From contig NZ_JALHRX010000005.1 of NCBI RefSeq assembly GCF_023952475.1, forward strand, positions 1-64,000: a DNA stretch of 64,000 bases. Reading direction: 5' to 3'. The notes beneath the pieces are model-generated. The model was given only the letters and a program-made list of their open reading frames with translations, was not told where the DNA came from and ran no database searches. A program made the translations under genes and the position numbers. This document shows, in pieces, positions 8,850 to 21,061 of this stretch (position 1 is the stretch's first letter; the number at the start of each line of letters is the position of its first letter). The stretch is from Cupriavidus sp. WGlv3. GTDB taxonomy: Bacteria; Pseudomonadota; Gammaproteobacteria; Burkholderiales; Burkholderiaceae.

Positions 8850-9569
8850 TCATTCGCCAGACAGGCGCCGCTCCATCGCTTCGACTGCACGCCGTTCCAG
8901 GCGCTGCCGTGCCAGCTTGCGCCAGCTCTCGGCCAGCGGCGCCAGCGCCGCGATTTCCTGCAGCGCGGCATAGTCGAGCCGGTCGACATACAGTACCTGC
9001 AGCAGACGGTGCAGCGACCATCCGGGACAGGGCCGCGCCGCCAGTTCCAGCCCATCGCCCGCGGCCACGTCGCCGGGTTCCAGCACGCGGTAGTACCAGC
9101 CGGTGCGCAGGCTCTGCTGCACGGCGCGCGACATGCCTGCATAGCCGAAGCGGTGATTGAGCTTCCAGCACGGCTGGCGCGCCTGCGACACCTCGACCAG
9201 CGCCGTGCCCAGGCGGAATTGGTCGCCGATGCAGACGTCTGCCTCGGTCAGGCCGGTGGTGCTCAGGTTCTCACCGAAGGCGCCAGGCGAGTCGAGCACG
9301 CCGTCGGCTGGCACGCCCTGTTCCCGCAGCGTCATGCGCCACGCCGGATAGTGGTCGAAGGCATAGTGGTGCAGCGCCTTTTCCGGGCCGCCGTGATGCC
9401 GCGGATCGCCCTGCCCATCGCCCTCGAGCCCGGTCGTGGTCACGCGGATCCGCGCGCGCGTCGCGGCCTTGGCAATGCCGCTGGGTACGCCCTTGGGTCC
9501 GAACGGGCGCACCGCGCCGGTCAGGACCGCGGCGACCGGCACGCGCAGGGTGGATACGGGCTGGCTCAT
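8850..9569 (-). CDS. MOSC-domain protein (YiiM-like)
   Basis: A 239-residue MOSC-domain protein. The family binds sulfur-carrier or molybdenum-cofactor ligands through a conserved Cys, seen here in QARQPCWKLNHRFG near residue 145. Other landmarks are GLEGDGQGDPRHHGG near residue 50 and the SPGAFGENL segment. The length and the C-terminal helical extension match YiiM-type proteins, which reduce N-hydroxylated compounds in E. coli. Its ATG overlaps the stop of the upstream amidotransferase gene by four bases (ATGA), so the two are translationally coupled. Confidence 0.85.
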   Translation of the reverse strand: MSQPVSTLRVPVAAVLTGAVRPFGPKGVPSGIAKAATRARIRVTTTGLEGDGQGDPRHHGGPEKALHHYAFDHYPAWRMTLREQGVPADGVLDSPGAFGENLSTTGLTEADVCIGDQFRLGTALVEVSQARQPCWKLNHRFGYAGMSRAVQQSLRTGWYYRVLEPGDVAAGDGLELAARPCPGWSLHRLLQVLYVDRLDYAALQEIAALAPLAESWRKLARQRLERRAVEAMERRLSGE

Positions 9570-10273
9570 AGTCCGGCCTGCTCCAGCCAGCGCGCGAACA
9601 TGCGCTCCCCCGCCGCCGCCACGTTGGCGCCGACTTGCGCGGTGCGCGCACGGATGGTACGCGGATCGATGCCGGCCTTGCCCAGTTCGACGGTATGGCC
9701 GATCAGCCAGGCCTCGATATCGCGCGGCATGACCTCGGGGTGGAACTGCAGTGCCAGTACCTGGTTGCCGATGGCATAGGCCTGGTTCGGTACCGCCGCG
9801 GTCGAGGCCAGCAGCTGCGCGCCGGCGGGCAGGTCGAAGGTGTCGCCGTGCCAGTGCAGGACTTCCCATTGCGCCGCGGCCAGCTCGGCCAGCGCCGAAT
9901 CCTGTCCGGCCGGCGTCGGCGTGATCGGCGCCCAGCCGATCTCGCGCGGGCCGGGGTAGACCCTGGCGCCGGCGGCGCGCGCGATCAGCTGCGCGCCCAG
10001 GCAGACGCCGATCAGCTTGCCGCCGGCGGCCAGGCGCTCGCGGATCAGCGCGATTTCCGCCTCCAGCCATGGATAGGCGTCGGTCTCGTAGACCCCGATG
10101 GGGCCGCCGAGCACCAGCAGCAGGTCGGCCGGCTCGCTGGCGATCGGCGCAAGGTCGTCGACGCCAGCCTGGAACACCCGCAGCGTGTGCCCGCGCGCAC
10201 GCAAGGCGTTGCCGATCACGCCCGCGTGCTCGAAGGCGACGTGCTGGATCACATGGGTGGTACGCGTTGTCAT
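9566..10273 (-). CDS. Class I glutamine amidotransferase-like protein
   Basis: 235 residues with a class I glutamine amidotransferase (GATase1) domain. The nucleophile elbow GVCLGAQL (Cys near residue 91) and the FHPE motif (His-Glu near residue 175) complete the Cys-His-Glu triad. Such stand-alone domains are often annotated GMP-synthase-like, but no ATP-pyrophosphatase domain is attached, and the true guaA lies at the end of the window. First gene of a two-gene operon with the MOSC protein (four-base overlap). Substrate is unknown. Confidence 0.82.
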   Translation of the reverse strand: MTTRTTHVIQHVAFEHAGVIGNALRARGHTLRVFQAGVDDLAPIASEPADLLLVLGGPIGVYETDAYPWLEAEIALIRERLAAGGKLIGVCLGAQLIARAAGARVYPGPREIGWAPITPTPAGQDSALAELAAAQWEVLHWHGDTFDLPAGAQLLASTAAVPNQAYAIGNQVLALQFHPEVMPRDIEAWLIGHTVELGKAGIDPRTIRARTAQVGANVAAAGERMFARWLEQAGL

Positions 10274-10404
10274 CAGGGGCTCCTGCCGGGAGTGAGGGAG
10301 AGAAAGGCCCTCATGTTAGCGCCTGGCGCCAACTCCCGGAGGACGACCCAGGCATGACTTCGCCAGTTTGAGAACCTTCCCGGCGCGGCATGCCGCGGCC
10401 CGCG

Positions 10405-12864
10405 CTATTTTGTCGCAGGCGCCAGCACCAGGGCGTCTGCCGCGCCCTGCGGACCCTGGCTTGCCGCCGGCGACATGGTGATGTACTCCACCGCCGCCCA
10501 CTTGCCGATCCAGTCGCGGTAGCGCGGCAGCAGCGCATTGCCGGACTGCCCGGTGGAGTCCATGAAGCGCGACGCCGCCAGGTCGGACAGGTCATAGAGC
10601 GCGCGCACGCTGGCCGCATGGGTGTTTTCGAACGGCGCCTTGTCGTCGCGCAGGTTGTGCCGGCCGACGTTGACGGTGTAGGTGTCGCCGCCGGTCGGCA
10701 CACGCAGGTTGAACAGCGGCGCCAGGTAGCCGACCTTGCCGAATGGCCGGTGCTCCAGCCGCGCCGCATGGGCCTCGCCCCAGCGCCAGCGCGCGGGATC
10801 GTCGCCATAGCGGCGCGACAGGTCCGCGATGGCCTGGGTCCAGGCGTCGGCCACGGCATCGTCGCAGCTCTCGGCCGGGCCGGTATGGGGACGGTCGCAC
10901 CAGAACGCGCCCAGCTGGCGCGGATCGCGCAGGATGTTGAGCATGGGCTGCTGCACGTTGCGCTGGTCCCACAGGCGCACGAAAATCGCCTCGCCGGTCT
11001 TCTCCTCGAACAGCCGGCGCGACAGCTCGCGCAGCCATGCGGTAACCACCAGCGGTTCGGCGCGCGCGGAGTCCATGGTGCCGTCCCACCGGCGCAACGC
11101 GTCCAGCAAGGCGCGTTCGCGCGCCGGGCGCGCGGCGTCGTTGCTGACCGGCGCGGCCAGCAGCAGCGGCAAGACATCGCGCACCGCCAGCGAGACCACG
11201 TCCTTCTGGATCGTGGCGAAGCTGTCGAAGCTGTGCCTGGGCGTGGCCGCCAGCAGCGTGCGGATGCGGTCGAAGCGATACGGCACCGTCCATTCGCTGG
11301 TGATGAAGTACGGATAGTCGGGCGCGACGATGCGCTGGTTGGCCGTCACGATCACGCCCCCGGCGGGGTTGTACTGGTGCGGCAGCGCCTCGAACGGGAT
11401 AAAGCCGGTCCAGTCGTAGCGCGCATCCCAGCCGGGTGCCGGGGCCAGGCCCTTGAGGTCGTTGTCGGCGCGGCGCAGCGGCACGCGGCCCGGCGCATAG
11501 AAGCCGATATTGCCGTCGACGTCGGCATAGACGATGTTCTGCTGCGGCGAATGGAAGTCGCGCAGCGCGGCGGTGAAGCTGTTCCAGTCGCGCGCCTGGT
11601 TCAGCCGCAGCCCCGCCAGGAAGGTGCCGTCGTCCGGGCGCAGCGCGGTCCACTGGAACGCCACCACGTATTGCGCGCCCAGCGGCGCCGCGGCGCTGGC
11701 GAGCGACTCGGCCACATCGGAAATCACCGGGCCGTGGCGCGTGCTGCGGACCTTCATCGTCACGTCGGCGGCGCCCTTGACGCGGATGGTCTCGGTGCGG
11801 GTCTCGAACGCGGCCCATCCCTGCGGCGTCTGGTACTGGGTGTCATTGCCCGGACGCACACGCTCGATATACAGGTCCTGCACGTCCGGCGCGGTATTGG
11901 TCAGCCCCCAGGCGATCCGGTCATTGTGGCCCAGCACCACCAGCGGCATGCCAGGCAGCGTCGCGCCGGCCACCTCGAGCCCGGGCGCGCTCAGGCGCGC
12001 GAAGTACCACAGCGCCGGCGCCTGCAGCCCCAGGTGCGGATCGTTGGCCAGCATCGGCTTGCCCGATTGCGTGTGCGCGCCCGACACCACCCAGTTGTTG
12101 GAGCCCATGCCCTCGACATAGCCCGGCGGGGCCTTGTCGCCGACGCTGGCCATTGCACTCGCCAGCGGCGCCAGCTGCCGGTACAGGTGGCCGTAATCCA
12201 TGGTGCGTACCGGCTGCTCGCCCGGATACGGCGCCAGCAGTTCGCTGATGCGGGCCACCGGCAGCACCTGCGCCAGCCGCATGCGCAGCGTCTCCTGGGT
12301 CCAGTTGCCGCCCAGGTCCCATGCCATCATGGTCTGCCAGCCCAGCGTGTCGGCCGGCTCCCAGTGCTCCGGCCGGATGCGCAGCAGCAGGAACTCCGGC
12401 GGCAGCGGGCCCTTGCGCTGGTCGATCCATGCATTGACCCCGTCGGCATAGGCCTGCAGCGCCGTGCGCGCCTCGGGCGAGGCCTGCGCGAAGATGGCCT
12501 CGGCGTTGCGCCGCACCCCCAGCGTGCGCAGGAACTTGTCGTTATCGACGGCGGACGGGCCCAGGATTTCCGCCAGGCGGCCGGCGACGATGCGCTTGTT
12601 CATCTGCATCTGCCACAGCCGGTCCTGCGCGTGCACGTAGCCCAGCGCGAACCACGCATCGGCCTTGCTGGCAGCGCGGATATGCGGCACGCCATGGCCG
12701 TCGCGCACCACCGTGACCGGCTCGCGCAATCCCGCCAGCACCTCCGTGCCCGCGACCGGCGGCTGCGCCGCGTGGCGATACCAGACCAACGCGCCCGCGG
12801 CGGCGGCCACCACAAGCGCCAGCAGCACTACCAGCCACTTGGCCAGCCTACCGATCCCGCGCAT
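10405..12864 (-). CDS. Penicillin acylase family Ntn-hydrolase
   Basis: An 819-residue precursor of the penicillin G acylase/AHL acylase superfamily. It begins with a single hydrophobic segment (signal peptide or anchor). The N-terminal alpha part contains DGHGVPHI; the autocatalytic Ser is near residue 255 in GMGSNNWVVSG, after which the beta chain follows with NDPHLGL. These enzymes self-cleave and hydrolyse amides such as beta-lactam side chains or acyl-homoserine lactones in the periplasm. The ATG used has GGGGGAG six bases upstream; the next in-frame ATG, 39 bp further out, has none. Substrate unknown. Confidence 0.87.
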   Translation of the reverse strand: MRGIGRLAKWLVVLLALVVAAAAGALVWYRHAAQPPVAGTEVLAGLREPVTVVRDGHGVPHIRAASKADAWFALGYVHAQDRLWQMQMNKRIVAGRLAEILGPSAVDNDKFLRTLGVRRNAEAIFAQASPEARTALQAYADGVNAWIDQRKGPLPPEFLLLRIRPEHWEPADTLGWQTMMAWDLGGNWTQETLRMRLAQVLPVARISELLAPYPGEQPVRTMDYGHLYRQLAPLASAMASVGDKAPPGYVEGMGSNNWVVSGAHTQSGKPMLANDPHLGLQAPALWYFARLSAPGLEVAGATLPGMPLVVLGHNDRIAWGLTNTAPDVQDLYIERVRPGNDTQYQTPQGWAAFETRTETIRVKGAADVTMKVRSTRHGPVISDVAESLASAAAPLGAQYVVAFQWTALRPDDGTFLAGLRLNQARDWNSFTAALRDFHSPQQNIVYADVDGNIGFYAPGRVPLRRADNDLKGLAPAPGWDARYDWTGFIPFEALPHQYNPAGGVIVTANQRIVAPDYPYFITSEWTVPYRFDRIRTLLAATPRHSFDSFATIQKDVVSLAVRDVLPLLLAAPVSNDAARPARERALLDALRRWDGTMDSARAEPLVVTAWLRELSRRLFEEKTGEAIFVRLWDQRNVQQPMLNILRDPRQLGAFWCDRPHTGPAESCDDAVADAWTQAIADLSRRYGDDPARWRWGEAHAARLEHRPFGKVGYLAPLFNLRVPTGGDTYTVNVGRHNLRDDKAPFENTHAASVRALYDLSDLAASRFMDSTGQSGNALLPRYRDWIGKWAAVEYITMSPAASQGPQGAADALVLAPATK

Positions 12865-12924
12865 CGTTGCTCCCCCATTGTCCTTGTCATGTTGTTCGCG
12901 CATTATCCGCGCATTTTCCGCACG

Positions 12925-12952
12925 AAAAAATGCCCGGACCAGCCGGGCATTT
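12925..12952 (-). terminator. Rho-independent terminator of the aldehyde dehydrogenase gene
   Basis: AAATGCCCGG and CCGGGCATTT form a 10-bp perfect stem. On the minus strand it is followed by a run of T residues. It lies about 30 bp beyond the aldehyde dehydrogenase stop and before the penicillin acylase gene, so the two minus-strand genes are probably separate transcription units. Confidence 0.85.
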
Positions 12953-12984
12953 CCTCGCTGATGGCCTGCTTGCCCGCGGGCCCG

Positions 12985-14418
12985 TCAGGCGGCTGGCTTC
13001 TTCAGCTGCAACGACTTGTACTCGAGGAATTCCTCCAGCCCGTACTTGCCGGCTTCGCGCCCATTGCCGGACTGCTTGAAGCCACCGAACGGCGCCTGCA
13101 TGTTGAACGGTCCGCCGTTGATATCGACCTGACCGGTGCGGATGCGGCGCGCCACGCGGATCGCGCGCGCCTCGTCGCCGGACCAGACGCCGCCGCCCAG
13201 GCCATAGATGCTGTCGTTGGCGATGCGCACCGCGTCTTCCTCGGTGTCATAGCAGATGATCGACAGCACCGGCCCGAAGATCTCTTCCTGCGCCACCGTC
13301 GCGCGCGGCTCGACGTTGCCGAGCACGGTCGGCTTGACGAAGAAGCCCTGGTCCAGCCCTTCCGGGGTCTCGGGGCCGCCGGCCACCAGCTCGGCGCCCT
13401 CTTCCAGGCCGCGGCGGATATAGCCGGTCACGCGGTCCTTCTGCACCGCGGAGATCAGCGGGCCCAGCTTGCTGGTTTCCTGCAGCGGATCGCCCACGGT
13501 AAAGCCTGCCACCACCTTCTGCGCGATCGCCTTGACTTCGTCGTAGCGCGCCCGCGGCACCAGCATGCGGGTGTGCGCCGAGCAGGTCTGGCCGGAGTTG
13601 AGGAAGCAGGCATTGAGGGTGCCCTTGACCGCGGCCGGCAGGTCGGCATCGTCGAGGATCACCGATGCCGACTTGCCGCCCAGCTCCAGCGCGACGCGCT
13701 TGACGGTCTGCGCGGCCAGCTCGGACACGCGCTTGCCGGCGCGGGTGGAGCCGGTGAACGACACCATGTCGACTTCCGGATGGCTCGCCAGCACCTCGCC
13801 CACCACCGGGCCGTAGCCGGTCACCAGGTTGAACACGCCCGGCGGCAGCCCCGCGGCCTCGATCACCTCGGCCAGCACGAAGGCGTTGAGCGGCGCCACC
13901 TCGGACGGCTTGAGCACCACGGTGCAGCCTGCAGCCAGCGCCGGCGCGACCTTCAGCGTGATCTGGTTGAGCGGATAGTTCCACGGCGTGATCGCGCCGA
14001 CCACGCCCACCGGCTCGCGCACTACCAGCGAATTGCCGACTTCTTCCTCGAAGCGGAAGCCTTCCACCAGCCGGGCGGCCTGGCCCCAGTTGTAGACCGG
14101 GCCGCCGACCTGGATCGCGCGCGCCAGCTTGATCGGCATGCCGACTTCGCCGGCGATCAGTTGCGCCAGTTCTTCACTGCGTGCCTTCAGCCCTTCGGCG
14201 ATCTTGGCGATATAACCGGCCCGCACTGCCGGCGGCGTTGCCGACCAGCCCTCGAAGGCGGCGCGCGCGGCCTGGATGGCGTCTTCGGCGTCGCGGGCCG
14301 AGCCTTCCGGAATGGTCCCCATCACCGCTTCGGTGGCGGAATGGATGACATCGATCTTGCCGGTGCCGTGGGGCGCAACCCACTTGCCGTTAATGAAGAG
14401 TTTGTCTCGTTGTTGCAT
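12985..14418 (-). CDS. NAD(P)+-dependent aldehyde dehydrogenase
   Basis: 477 residues, full length for the ALDH superfamily. It oxidises an aldehyde to the acid with NAD(P)+. Visible are the catalytic Glu in ALELGGKS (near residue 253), the catalytic Cys in [13 protein letters not shown] (near residue 287), the cofactor-site TPWNYPLN and the C-terminal [16 protein letters not shown]. The profile resembles broad-specificity aldehyde dehydrogenases used in alcohol or aromatic catabolism; the substrate is not evident. An in-frame GTG six bases upstream is the alternative start. A strong terminator follows. Confidence 0.9.
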   Translation of the reverse strand: MQQRDKLFINGKWVAPHGTGKIDVIHSATEAVMGTIPEGSARDAEDAIQAARAAFEGWSATPPAVRAGYIAKIAEGLKARSEELAQLIAGEVGMPIKLARAIQVGGPVYNWGQAARLVEGFRFEEEVGNSLVVREPVGVVGAITPWNYPLNQITLKVAPALAAGCTVVLKPSEVAPLNAFVLAEVIEAAGLPPGVFNLVTGYGPVVGEVLASHPEVDMVSFTGSTRAGKRVSELAAQTVKRVALELGGKSASVILDDADLPAAVKGTLNACFLNSGQTCSAHTRMLVPRARYDEVKAIAQKVVAGFTVGDPLQETSKLGPLISAVQKDRVTGYIRRGLEEGAELVAGGPETPEGLDQGFFVKPTVLGNVEPRATVAQEEIFGPVLSIICYDTEEDAVRIANDSIYGLGGGVWSGDEARAIRVARRIRTGQVDINGGPFNMQAPFGGFKQSGNGREAGKYGLEEFLEYKSLQLKKPAA

Positions 14419-14664
14419 GGCCACAGTTCTCGGTTTGGTGAATTGGCGATTGCAATTTTTTGTTACTTTTATGGTGCACGCACATTGTAGAGCGGATTCC
14501 CGCCCATGTTATGGCGCTGCAGAAAATGGCGCCGGCCGCGCCTGCCGCTCGGCACAAGAACCTGGCGATAATCGGCCGCGGGTGACAGACGGGAGACACG
14601 CGACTGGTGGACGGGGGAGACTCGCCACAGCGCGCGCACATAACAAGACTAAGGGGGCGAAGGC

Positions 14665-15264
14665 ATGGTCGATCCGATCTACCGCAAGACGGAGGCGGGG
14701 CAGGACGAAATCCGCAGCCGCGCGCGCAAGCTGGACCACAAGCTGCGCGCGCTGCTGCTGATGGTCAACGGCGAGCGCCGCGAGCAGGCATTGCTGGCGC
14801 AGGTGGCGGGCATGGGGATCGGCCCGGAGGCCATGGCAACGCTGCTGGCCCACGGGCTGGTCGAAGCCGTCGCCGAACCGGCACAGCCGCCCACCACCGC
14901 TCCGCAAGAATCCGCGCGTGTCGCGCCACCGGCTGCCGACACCAACCTGTTCTCGGTCTACGCGATGCGCCATGCGCCGGTGACCGAGGTAGCGGCGCCG
15001 CCCACCAGTGCAGCCGCGGCCCACTCGCCCGCCGAGGTCCAGGCATACCAGCGCCTCTACCATTTCTATACCGACGTGATCGGGCAGCATCTCGGGCTGC
15101 GCGGCTACATGCTGCAGGTGAAGGTGGAGAAGGCCGCCGACCTGCCCGCGCTGATGGCGCTGCGCGAACCGCTGCACGCGGCGCTGCTCAAGGCGCGGGG
15201 CGACATCACCGCCCGCGCCATCATGGCGCAGCTGGACCAGGTCCGCGACGGCAGCGCCGCCTGA
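14665..15264 (+). CDS. Conserved-type hypothetical protein
   Basis: 199 residues, no recognised domain. The N-terminal 65 residues are a basic, Leu/Ala-rich helical region (KLDHKLRALLLMVNG), followed by a Pro/Ala-rich linker and a C-terminal helical part with Tyr-rich YQRLYHFYTDVIG. The shape of helix-linker-helix suggests a cytosolic two-domain protein, possibly a response or regulatory adaptor, but this is a guess. GGGGGCGAAGGC before the ATG supports the start. It is divergent from the aldehyde dehydrogenase gene. Confidence 0.7.
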   Translation: MVDPIYRKTEAGQDEIRSRARKLDHKLRALLLMVNGERREQALLAQVAGMGIGPEAMATLLAHGLVEAVAEPAQPPTTAPQESARVAPPAADTNLFSVYAMRHAPVTEVAAPPTSAAAAHSPAEVQAYQRLYHFYTDVIGQHLGLRGYMLQVKVEKAADLPALMALREPLHAALLKARGDITARAIMAQLDQVRDGSAA

Positions 15265-15282
15265 CACGCCACGCCAGACAGC

Positions 15283-15307
15283 AAAAAGGCCGCCCGGAGG
15301 CGGCCTT
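15283..15307 (-). terminator. Bidirectional intrinsic terminator after the ABC-F gene
   Basis: AAGGCCGCC and GGCGGCCTT form a 9-bp stem with a four-base loop. The minus-strand side has a five-T run, so it terminates the ABC-F gene. It can also serve the converging plus-strand hypothetical gene, which stops about 20 bp before it. Confidence 0.82.
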
Positions 15308-15330
15308 CGGCATGCATAGGGTCGCGGCGC

Positions 15331-16953
15331 TCAGCCGTCGATGCCCTGCGACTGCAGGTACTCGTCGTACGTACCCAGGTAGTCGGTCAGCGTGCCGTCG
15401 GTACGAACTTCGATGATGCGCGTGGCCAGGCCGCTGACGAACTCGCGGTCATGCGAGACGAAGATCAGCGTGCCCTGGAACTTGTCGAGCGCGATCTGCA
15501 TCGACTCGATCGATTCCATGTCCATGTGGTTGGTCGGCTCGTCCAGCGCCAGCACGTTGTGGCGGCCCAGCATCAGCTTGCCCCAGATCATGCGGCCCTT
15601 CTCGCCGCCGGACAGCACCTTGACGTTCTTCTTGATGTCGTCGGCCGAGAACAGCAGGCGGCCCAGCGTGCCGCGCAGCGAGGTCTCGTCGTCGCCGGCC
15701 TGCGTCCACTGGCTCATCCAGTCCATCACGTCGCGGTCTTGCGGGAACTCCTCGTAGGTGTCCTGCGGCATGTAGCCGACGTTGGCGTTCTCGGCCCACT
15801 TGACCGTGCCGCGGTCGACCTCGACGCCGCGCTGCACGCCGGTCTGCACCGCGCCATTCAGCAGGCTGCGCAGCAGCGTGGTCTTGCCCGCGCCGTTCTC
15901 GCCGATGATGGCGACGCGCTCGCCGGCCTGGATCGCCAGCGACAGGTTGTTGATGATCTTGCGGTCGTAGCTCTTGGTGATGCCTTCGACCTCGACCGCC
16001 AGGTTGTGCAGCTTTTTCTCGAACTCGAAGCGGATGAACGGGTTCTGGCGCGACGACGGCTTGATGTCCTCGACCTTGATCTTCTCGATCTGCTTGGCGC
16101 GCGAGGTCGCCTGGCGGGCCTTGGACTTGTTGGCCGAGAAGCGGCGCACGAAGTCCTGCAGCTCGCTGATGCGCTCCTTGGCGCGCGCGTTGGCGGCCAT
16201 CTGGCGCTCGCGGGCCTGCATCGACGCTTCCATGTACTCGTCGTAGTTGCCCGGATAGACCTTGAGCGTGCCGTAGTCCATGTCGGCCATGTGGGTGCAG
16301 ACCGAGTTCAGGAAGTGGCGATCGTGCGAGATGATGATCATGGTGGAGTTGCGCTCGTTGAGCACGGTCTCCAGCCAGCGGATGGTGTTGATGTCGAGGT
16401 TGTTGGTGGGCTCGTCCAGCAGCAGCACGTCCGGGTTCGAGAACAGGGCCTGCGCCAGCAGCACGCGCAGCTTCCAGCCCGGCGCCACGTCGCTCATCGG
16501 GCCCTGATGCTGCGCGGTGGGGATGCCCACGCCCAGCAGCAGTTCGCCGGCGCGCGCCTCGGCGGTGTAGCCGTCGTATTCGGCGTACTTGGCCTCGAGC
16601 TCGGCGGCCTTCATGTAGTCTTCGTCGGTCGCTTCCGGGTTGGCGTAGATGGCGTCGCGCTCCTGCGCGGCGGCCCACATCTCGGTGTGGCCCATCATCA
16701 CCACGTCGAGCACGCGCATGTCTTCATAGGCAAACTGGTCCTGGCGCAGCTTGCCCAGGCGGATGCCCGGCTCCAGCATGACGTTGCCCGCCGACGACTC
16801 GAGATCGCCGCCCAGGATCTTCATGAAGGTGGACTTGCCGCAGCCGTTCGCGCCGATCAGGCCGTAGCGGTTGCCCTCGCCGAACTTGACCGAGATATTC
16901 TCGAACAACGGCTTGGGGCCGAACTGCATGGTGATGTTTGCGGTAGAAAGCAC
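15331..16953 (-). CDS. ABC-F family ATPase (YbiT-like translation factor)
   Basis: 540 residues with two ABC ATPase domains and no membrane segments. Domain 1 has Walker [10 protein letters not shown] and [10 protein letters not shown] but a degenerate signature (VAPGWKLR); domain 2 has [18 protein letters not shown] and [10 protein letters not shown]. The linker between them is long and basic (residues about 240-320), as in ribosome-binding ABC-F proteins. The degenerate first signature points to the YbiT subgroup, which acts at the ribosomal E site. The GTG start gives the family N-terminus [11 protein letters not shown]; the upstream in-frame extension is low-complexity Ala/Pro. Confidence 0.88.
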   Translation of the reverse strand: MLSTANITMQFGPKPLFENISVKFGEGNRYGLIGANGCGKSTFMKILGGDLESSAGNVMLEPGIRLGKLRQDQFAYEDMRVLDVVMMGHTEMWAAAQERDAIYANPEATDEDYMKAAELEAKYAEYDGYTAEARAGELLLGVGIPTAQHQGPMSDVAPGWKLRVLLAQALFSNPDVLLLDEPTNNLDINTIRWLETVLNERNSTMIIISHDRHFLNSVCTHMADMDYGTLKVYPGNYDEYMEASMQARERQMAANARAKERISELQDFVRRFSANKSKARQATSRAKQIEKIKVEDIKPSSRQNPFIRFEFEKKLHNLAVEVEGITKSYDRKIINNLSLAIQAGERVAIIGENGAGKTTLLRSLLNGAVQTGVQRGVEVDRGTVKWAENANVGYMPQDTYEEFPQDRDVMDWMSQWTQAGDDETSLRGTLGRLLFSADDIKKNVKVLSGGEKGRMIWGKLMLGRHNVLALDEPTNHMDMESIESMQIALDKFQGTLIFVSHDREFVSGLATRIIEVRTDGTLTDYLGTYDEYLQSQGIDG

Positions 16954-17144
16954 GTCTTGAACCTTGTCTGGAGATGGTGGCGCCGCGGCGCGGGCCGGAA
17001 GCATTCCGGCGGCCATGGCAGGCGCTGCGGCACGGGCCACGCCGGGTTCATGCGAGAACCCGGCAGGAAATCAGGAAATAACCGCGCATTCTATCATCCG
17101 GACGCATTCCTTGCGACCGGCGCACGCGGCTACGGGTCGCTGGC

Positions 17145-19203
<2,059 letters not shown>

Positions 19204-19350
19204 GTGTACCGGCGCCGGTGCCGGCCGCCTGCGTTGAAGCGGACGCCGCGCGTGCGTCCGAAGCCTCTATTGTGGACTGAATTGCCTGCCTGATGCTGAC
19301 CAGATGGCTGGCCTCGTGGCTCGCGCGGAGCTGGCCAGCGGCACTGCCGC

Positions 19351-19986
19351 TCAGCGAATGCCCAGCAGCTTGTGGGTCTGCAGCGACAGCCGCCAGCGCG
19401 GGTGGCGCTGGCAGAAGGCCACCGCGGCGGCGGTATTTTCGCGCGCCAGCGGACCGTCCATGGCCTGCACCAGGAAATGGCGGAAATCAAGCTTCTCGTA
19501 TGCGGCAAAGTCCTGCCCTTCCTGCGGGATCACCACCTTCAGCTCATCGCCGCGCGTGACCACCAGCTCCGAACCCATCTTGGGGCTGACGCAGACCCAG
19601 TCGATGCCGGGCGGCACGGCGATGGTGCCGTTGGTTTCGATCGCGATCTCGAAGCCCTGCGCATGCAGCGCGTCGATCAGCGGCGCATCGAGCTGCAGCA
19701 GCGGCTCGCCGCCGGTGCAGACCACCAGCGGCTTGCCGCCGGCGCCTTGCGGCCACTCCGACGCGACCACCGCGGCCAGTTCCCCGGCGCTACGGTACTT
19801 GCCGCCGCGCGTGCCATCGGTGCCGACGAAATCCGTATCGCAGAACTGGCACACCGCGCTGGCGCGGTCCTGCTCGCGGCCGCTCCACAGGTTGCAGCCG
19901 GCAAAGCGGCAGAACACCGCGGCGCGACCGGCGTTGGCGCCTTCGCCCTGCAGCGTATAGAAGATTTCCTTGACGGCGTAAGTCAT
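19351..19986 (-). CDS. queE: 7-carboxy-7-deazaguanine synthase
   Basis: 211 residues, a radical-SAM enzyme that turns 6-carboxytetrahydropterin into 7-carboxy-7-deazaguanine. The [4Fe-4S] cysteines fall in CRFAGCNLW and, after a longer insert, CQFCDTDF, which is the C-x14-C-x2-C style QueE variant. VCTGGEPLLQ is the GGEP motif that positions SAM. The chosen ATG begins MTYAVKEIFYTLQGEG, the usual QueE N-terminus; an in-frame ATG 54 bp upstream only adds a nonconserved leader. Confidence 0.9.
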   Translation of the reverse strand: MTYAVKEIFYTLQGEGANAGRAAVFCRFAGCNLWSGREQDRASAVCQFCDTDFVGTDGTRGGKYRSAGELAAVVASEWPQGAGGKPLVVCTGGEPLLQLDAPLIDALHAQGFEIAIETNGTIAVPPGIDWVCVSPKMGSELVVTRGDELKVVIPQEGQDFAAYEKLDFRHFLVQAMDGPLARENTAAAVAFCQRHPRWRLSLQTHKLLGIR

Positions 19987-20363
19987 GCGTGGGGGTCTCT
20001 CTCGGACCGTAAACAGCGGTTCGCAGCAGTTCGGCAGCACTTGCTGGCCGGGGTTCAGTAAAGGATGGGCAGGGCCGGAGCCGGACCTCGCGCCGCGTGG
20101 TCACATTGGCGCGTGGTCGCGCCCTCGACGTGGACCGAAACGTATCGATCGGGGCGGCTGTGCTGGCAGCGCGGGTGCTGCCGGGTGGGGCTGTCCTGGC
20201 CTGTCGCAGGCTGCGCCCGGCATTGGGCCGGACGTGCCGCAAGTATACCAGAGGCCCCAGGGTTTCCGCTTGGCCGCCGCAGCCCGGTCCGCCCCGGCAA
20301 AGGTGATGTACAGCGCTCGCGCCGGGCCCACGCCGGCCCGGCCCGCGCCGGCCCGTTGCGTGC
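19987..20363. other. Gap of about 375 bp before queE
   Basis: No supported gene. The sequence is GC-rich with several short GCC/CGG inverted repeats and no convincing promoter; the queE promoter presumably lies here on the minus strand. I saw no preQ1-riboswitch-like C-rich hairpin plus A-rich tail. Confidence 0.4.
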
Positions 20364-20870
20364 CTACTTCAGCCCGAGGTAGTCGCGCTTGCCGATCTGC
20401 AAGCCCTTGTGGCGCAGGATGTCGTAGGCAGTGGTCACGTGGAAATAGAAATTGGGCAAGGCAAAGCCAAGCAGGTAGGACTTGCCGTCGAAGCGCAGCG
20501 GGCCCTGGGGCAGCTTCAGTTCGACCACGCGCTGCTCGCTGCCTTCCAGCTGCGCCGGCGTGATCTGCTCCAGGAACACGATGGTGCGGCCGATGCGGTC
20601 CTGCAGTTCCGCAAAGGTCGTTTCGGTATCGGCAAACGACGGCACCTCGATCCCGGCCAGCCGCGCGGCGCAGCCCTTGGCGGCATCGCTGGCACGCTGC
20701 ACCTGCGCCGGCAGCGGATCCATGTCGGCGATCAGGCGGGTCTGGATCAGATCGGCCGGGTCCATCCCCTGCGCCTGGGCGTGCGCCGCACCCTTGGCGA
20801 GGATCGCGTCGAGGTTGCCCAGCGCGCGGATAAACGGAGGGATCGAAACGTCGTACATCGAAAGTGCCAT
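20364..20870 (-). CDS. DUF1993 family protein
   Basis: 168 residues starting MALSMYDVSIPPFIRALGNL, the typical DUF1993 opening, with a C-terminal HVTTAYDILRHKG segment. DUF1993 proteins belong to the DinB-like four-helix superfamily and have no assigned function; His residues near the C-terminus may bind metal. The ATG was chosen for the family N-terminus. It stands alone, divergent from the next gene. Confidence 0.78.
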   Translation of the reverse strand: MALSMYDVSIPPFIRALGNLDAILAKGAAHAQAQGMDPADLIQTRLIADMDPLPAQVQRASDAAKGCAARLAGIEVPSFADTETTFAELQDRIGRTIVFLEQITPAQLEGSEQRVVELKLPQGPLRFDGKSYLLGFALPNFYFHVTTAYDILRHKGLQIGKRDYLGLK

Positions 20871-21061
20871 GGAGGGTCTCCTGTGCAGGGGCGGGTTTCT
20901 TGTCTTGCGGCCCCTTGGGCATGCGGACCGCAGCCGCGAGCATAGACCGGATCGGCCTTCGCTGCCGGAGCATGCGCCGCTGGCCGGCATCCTGATTTAA
21001 CATAGCCAGCCACCGCCCCCGCAATCTGCAATCCTGCCGCCCTGCCCTGTCCGCGCCCGAC

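Noticed and set aside
9566..10273. Second guaA copy
   Set aside because: Only the amidotransferase domain is present; no ATP-pyrophosphatase domain, and the real guaA is at the end of the window.
10390..14490. A plus-strand frame of over 1300 codons opposite penicillin acylase and aldehyde dehydrogenase
   Set aside because: It spans two unrelated well-defined genes on the other strand and its product is compositionally biased; a shadow of codon bias.
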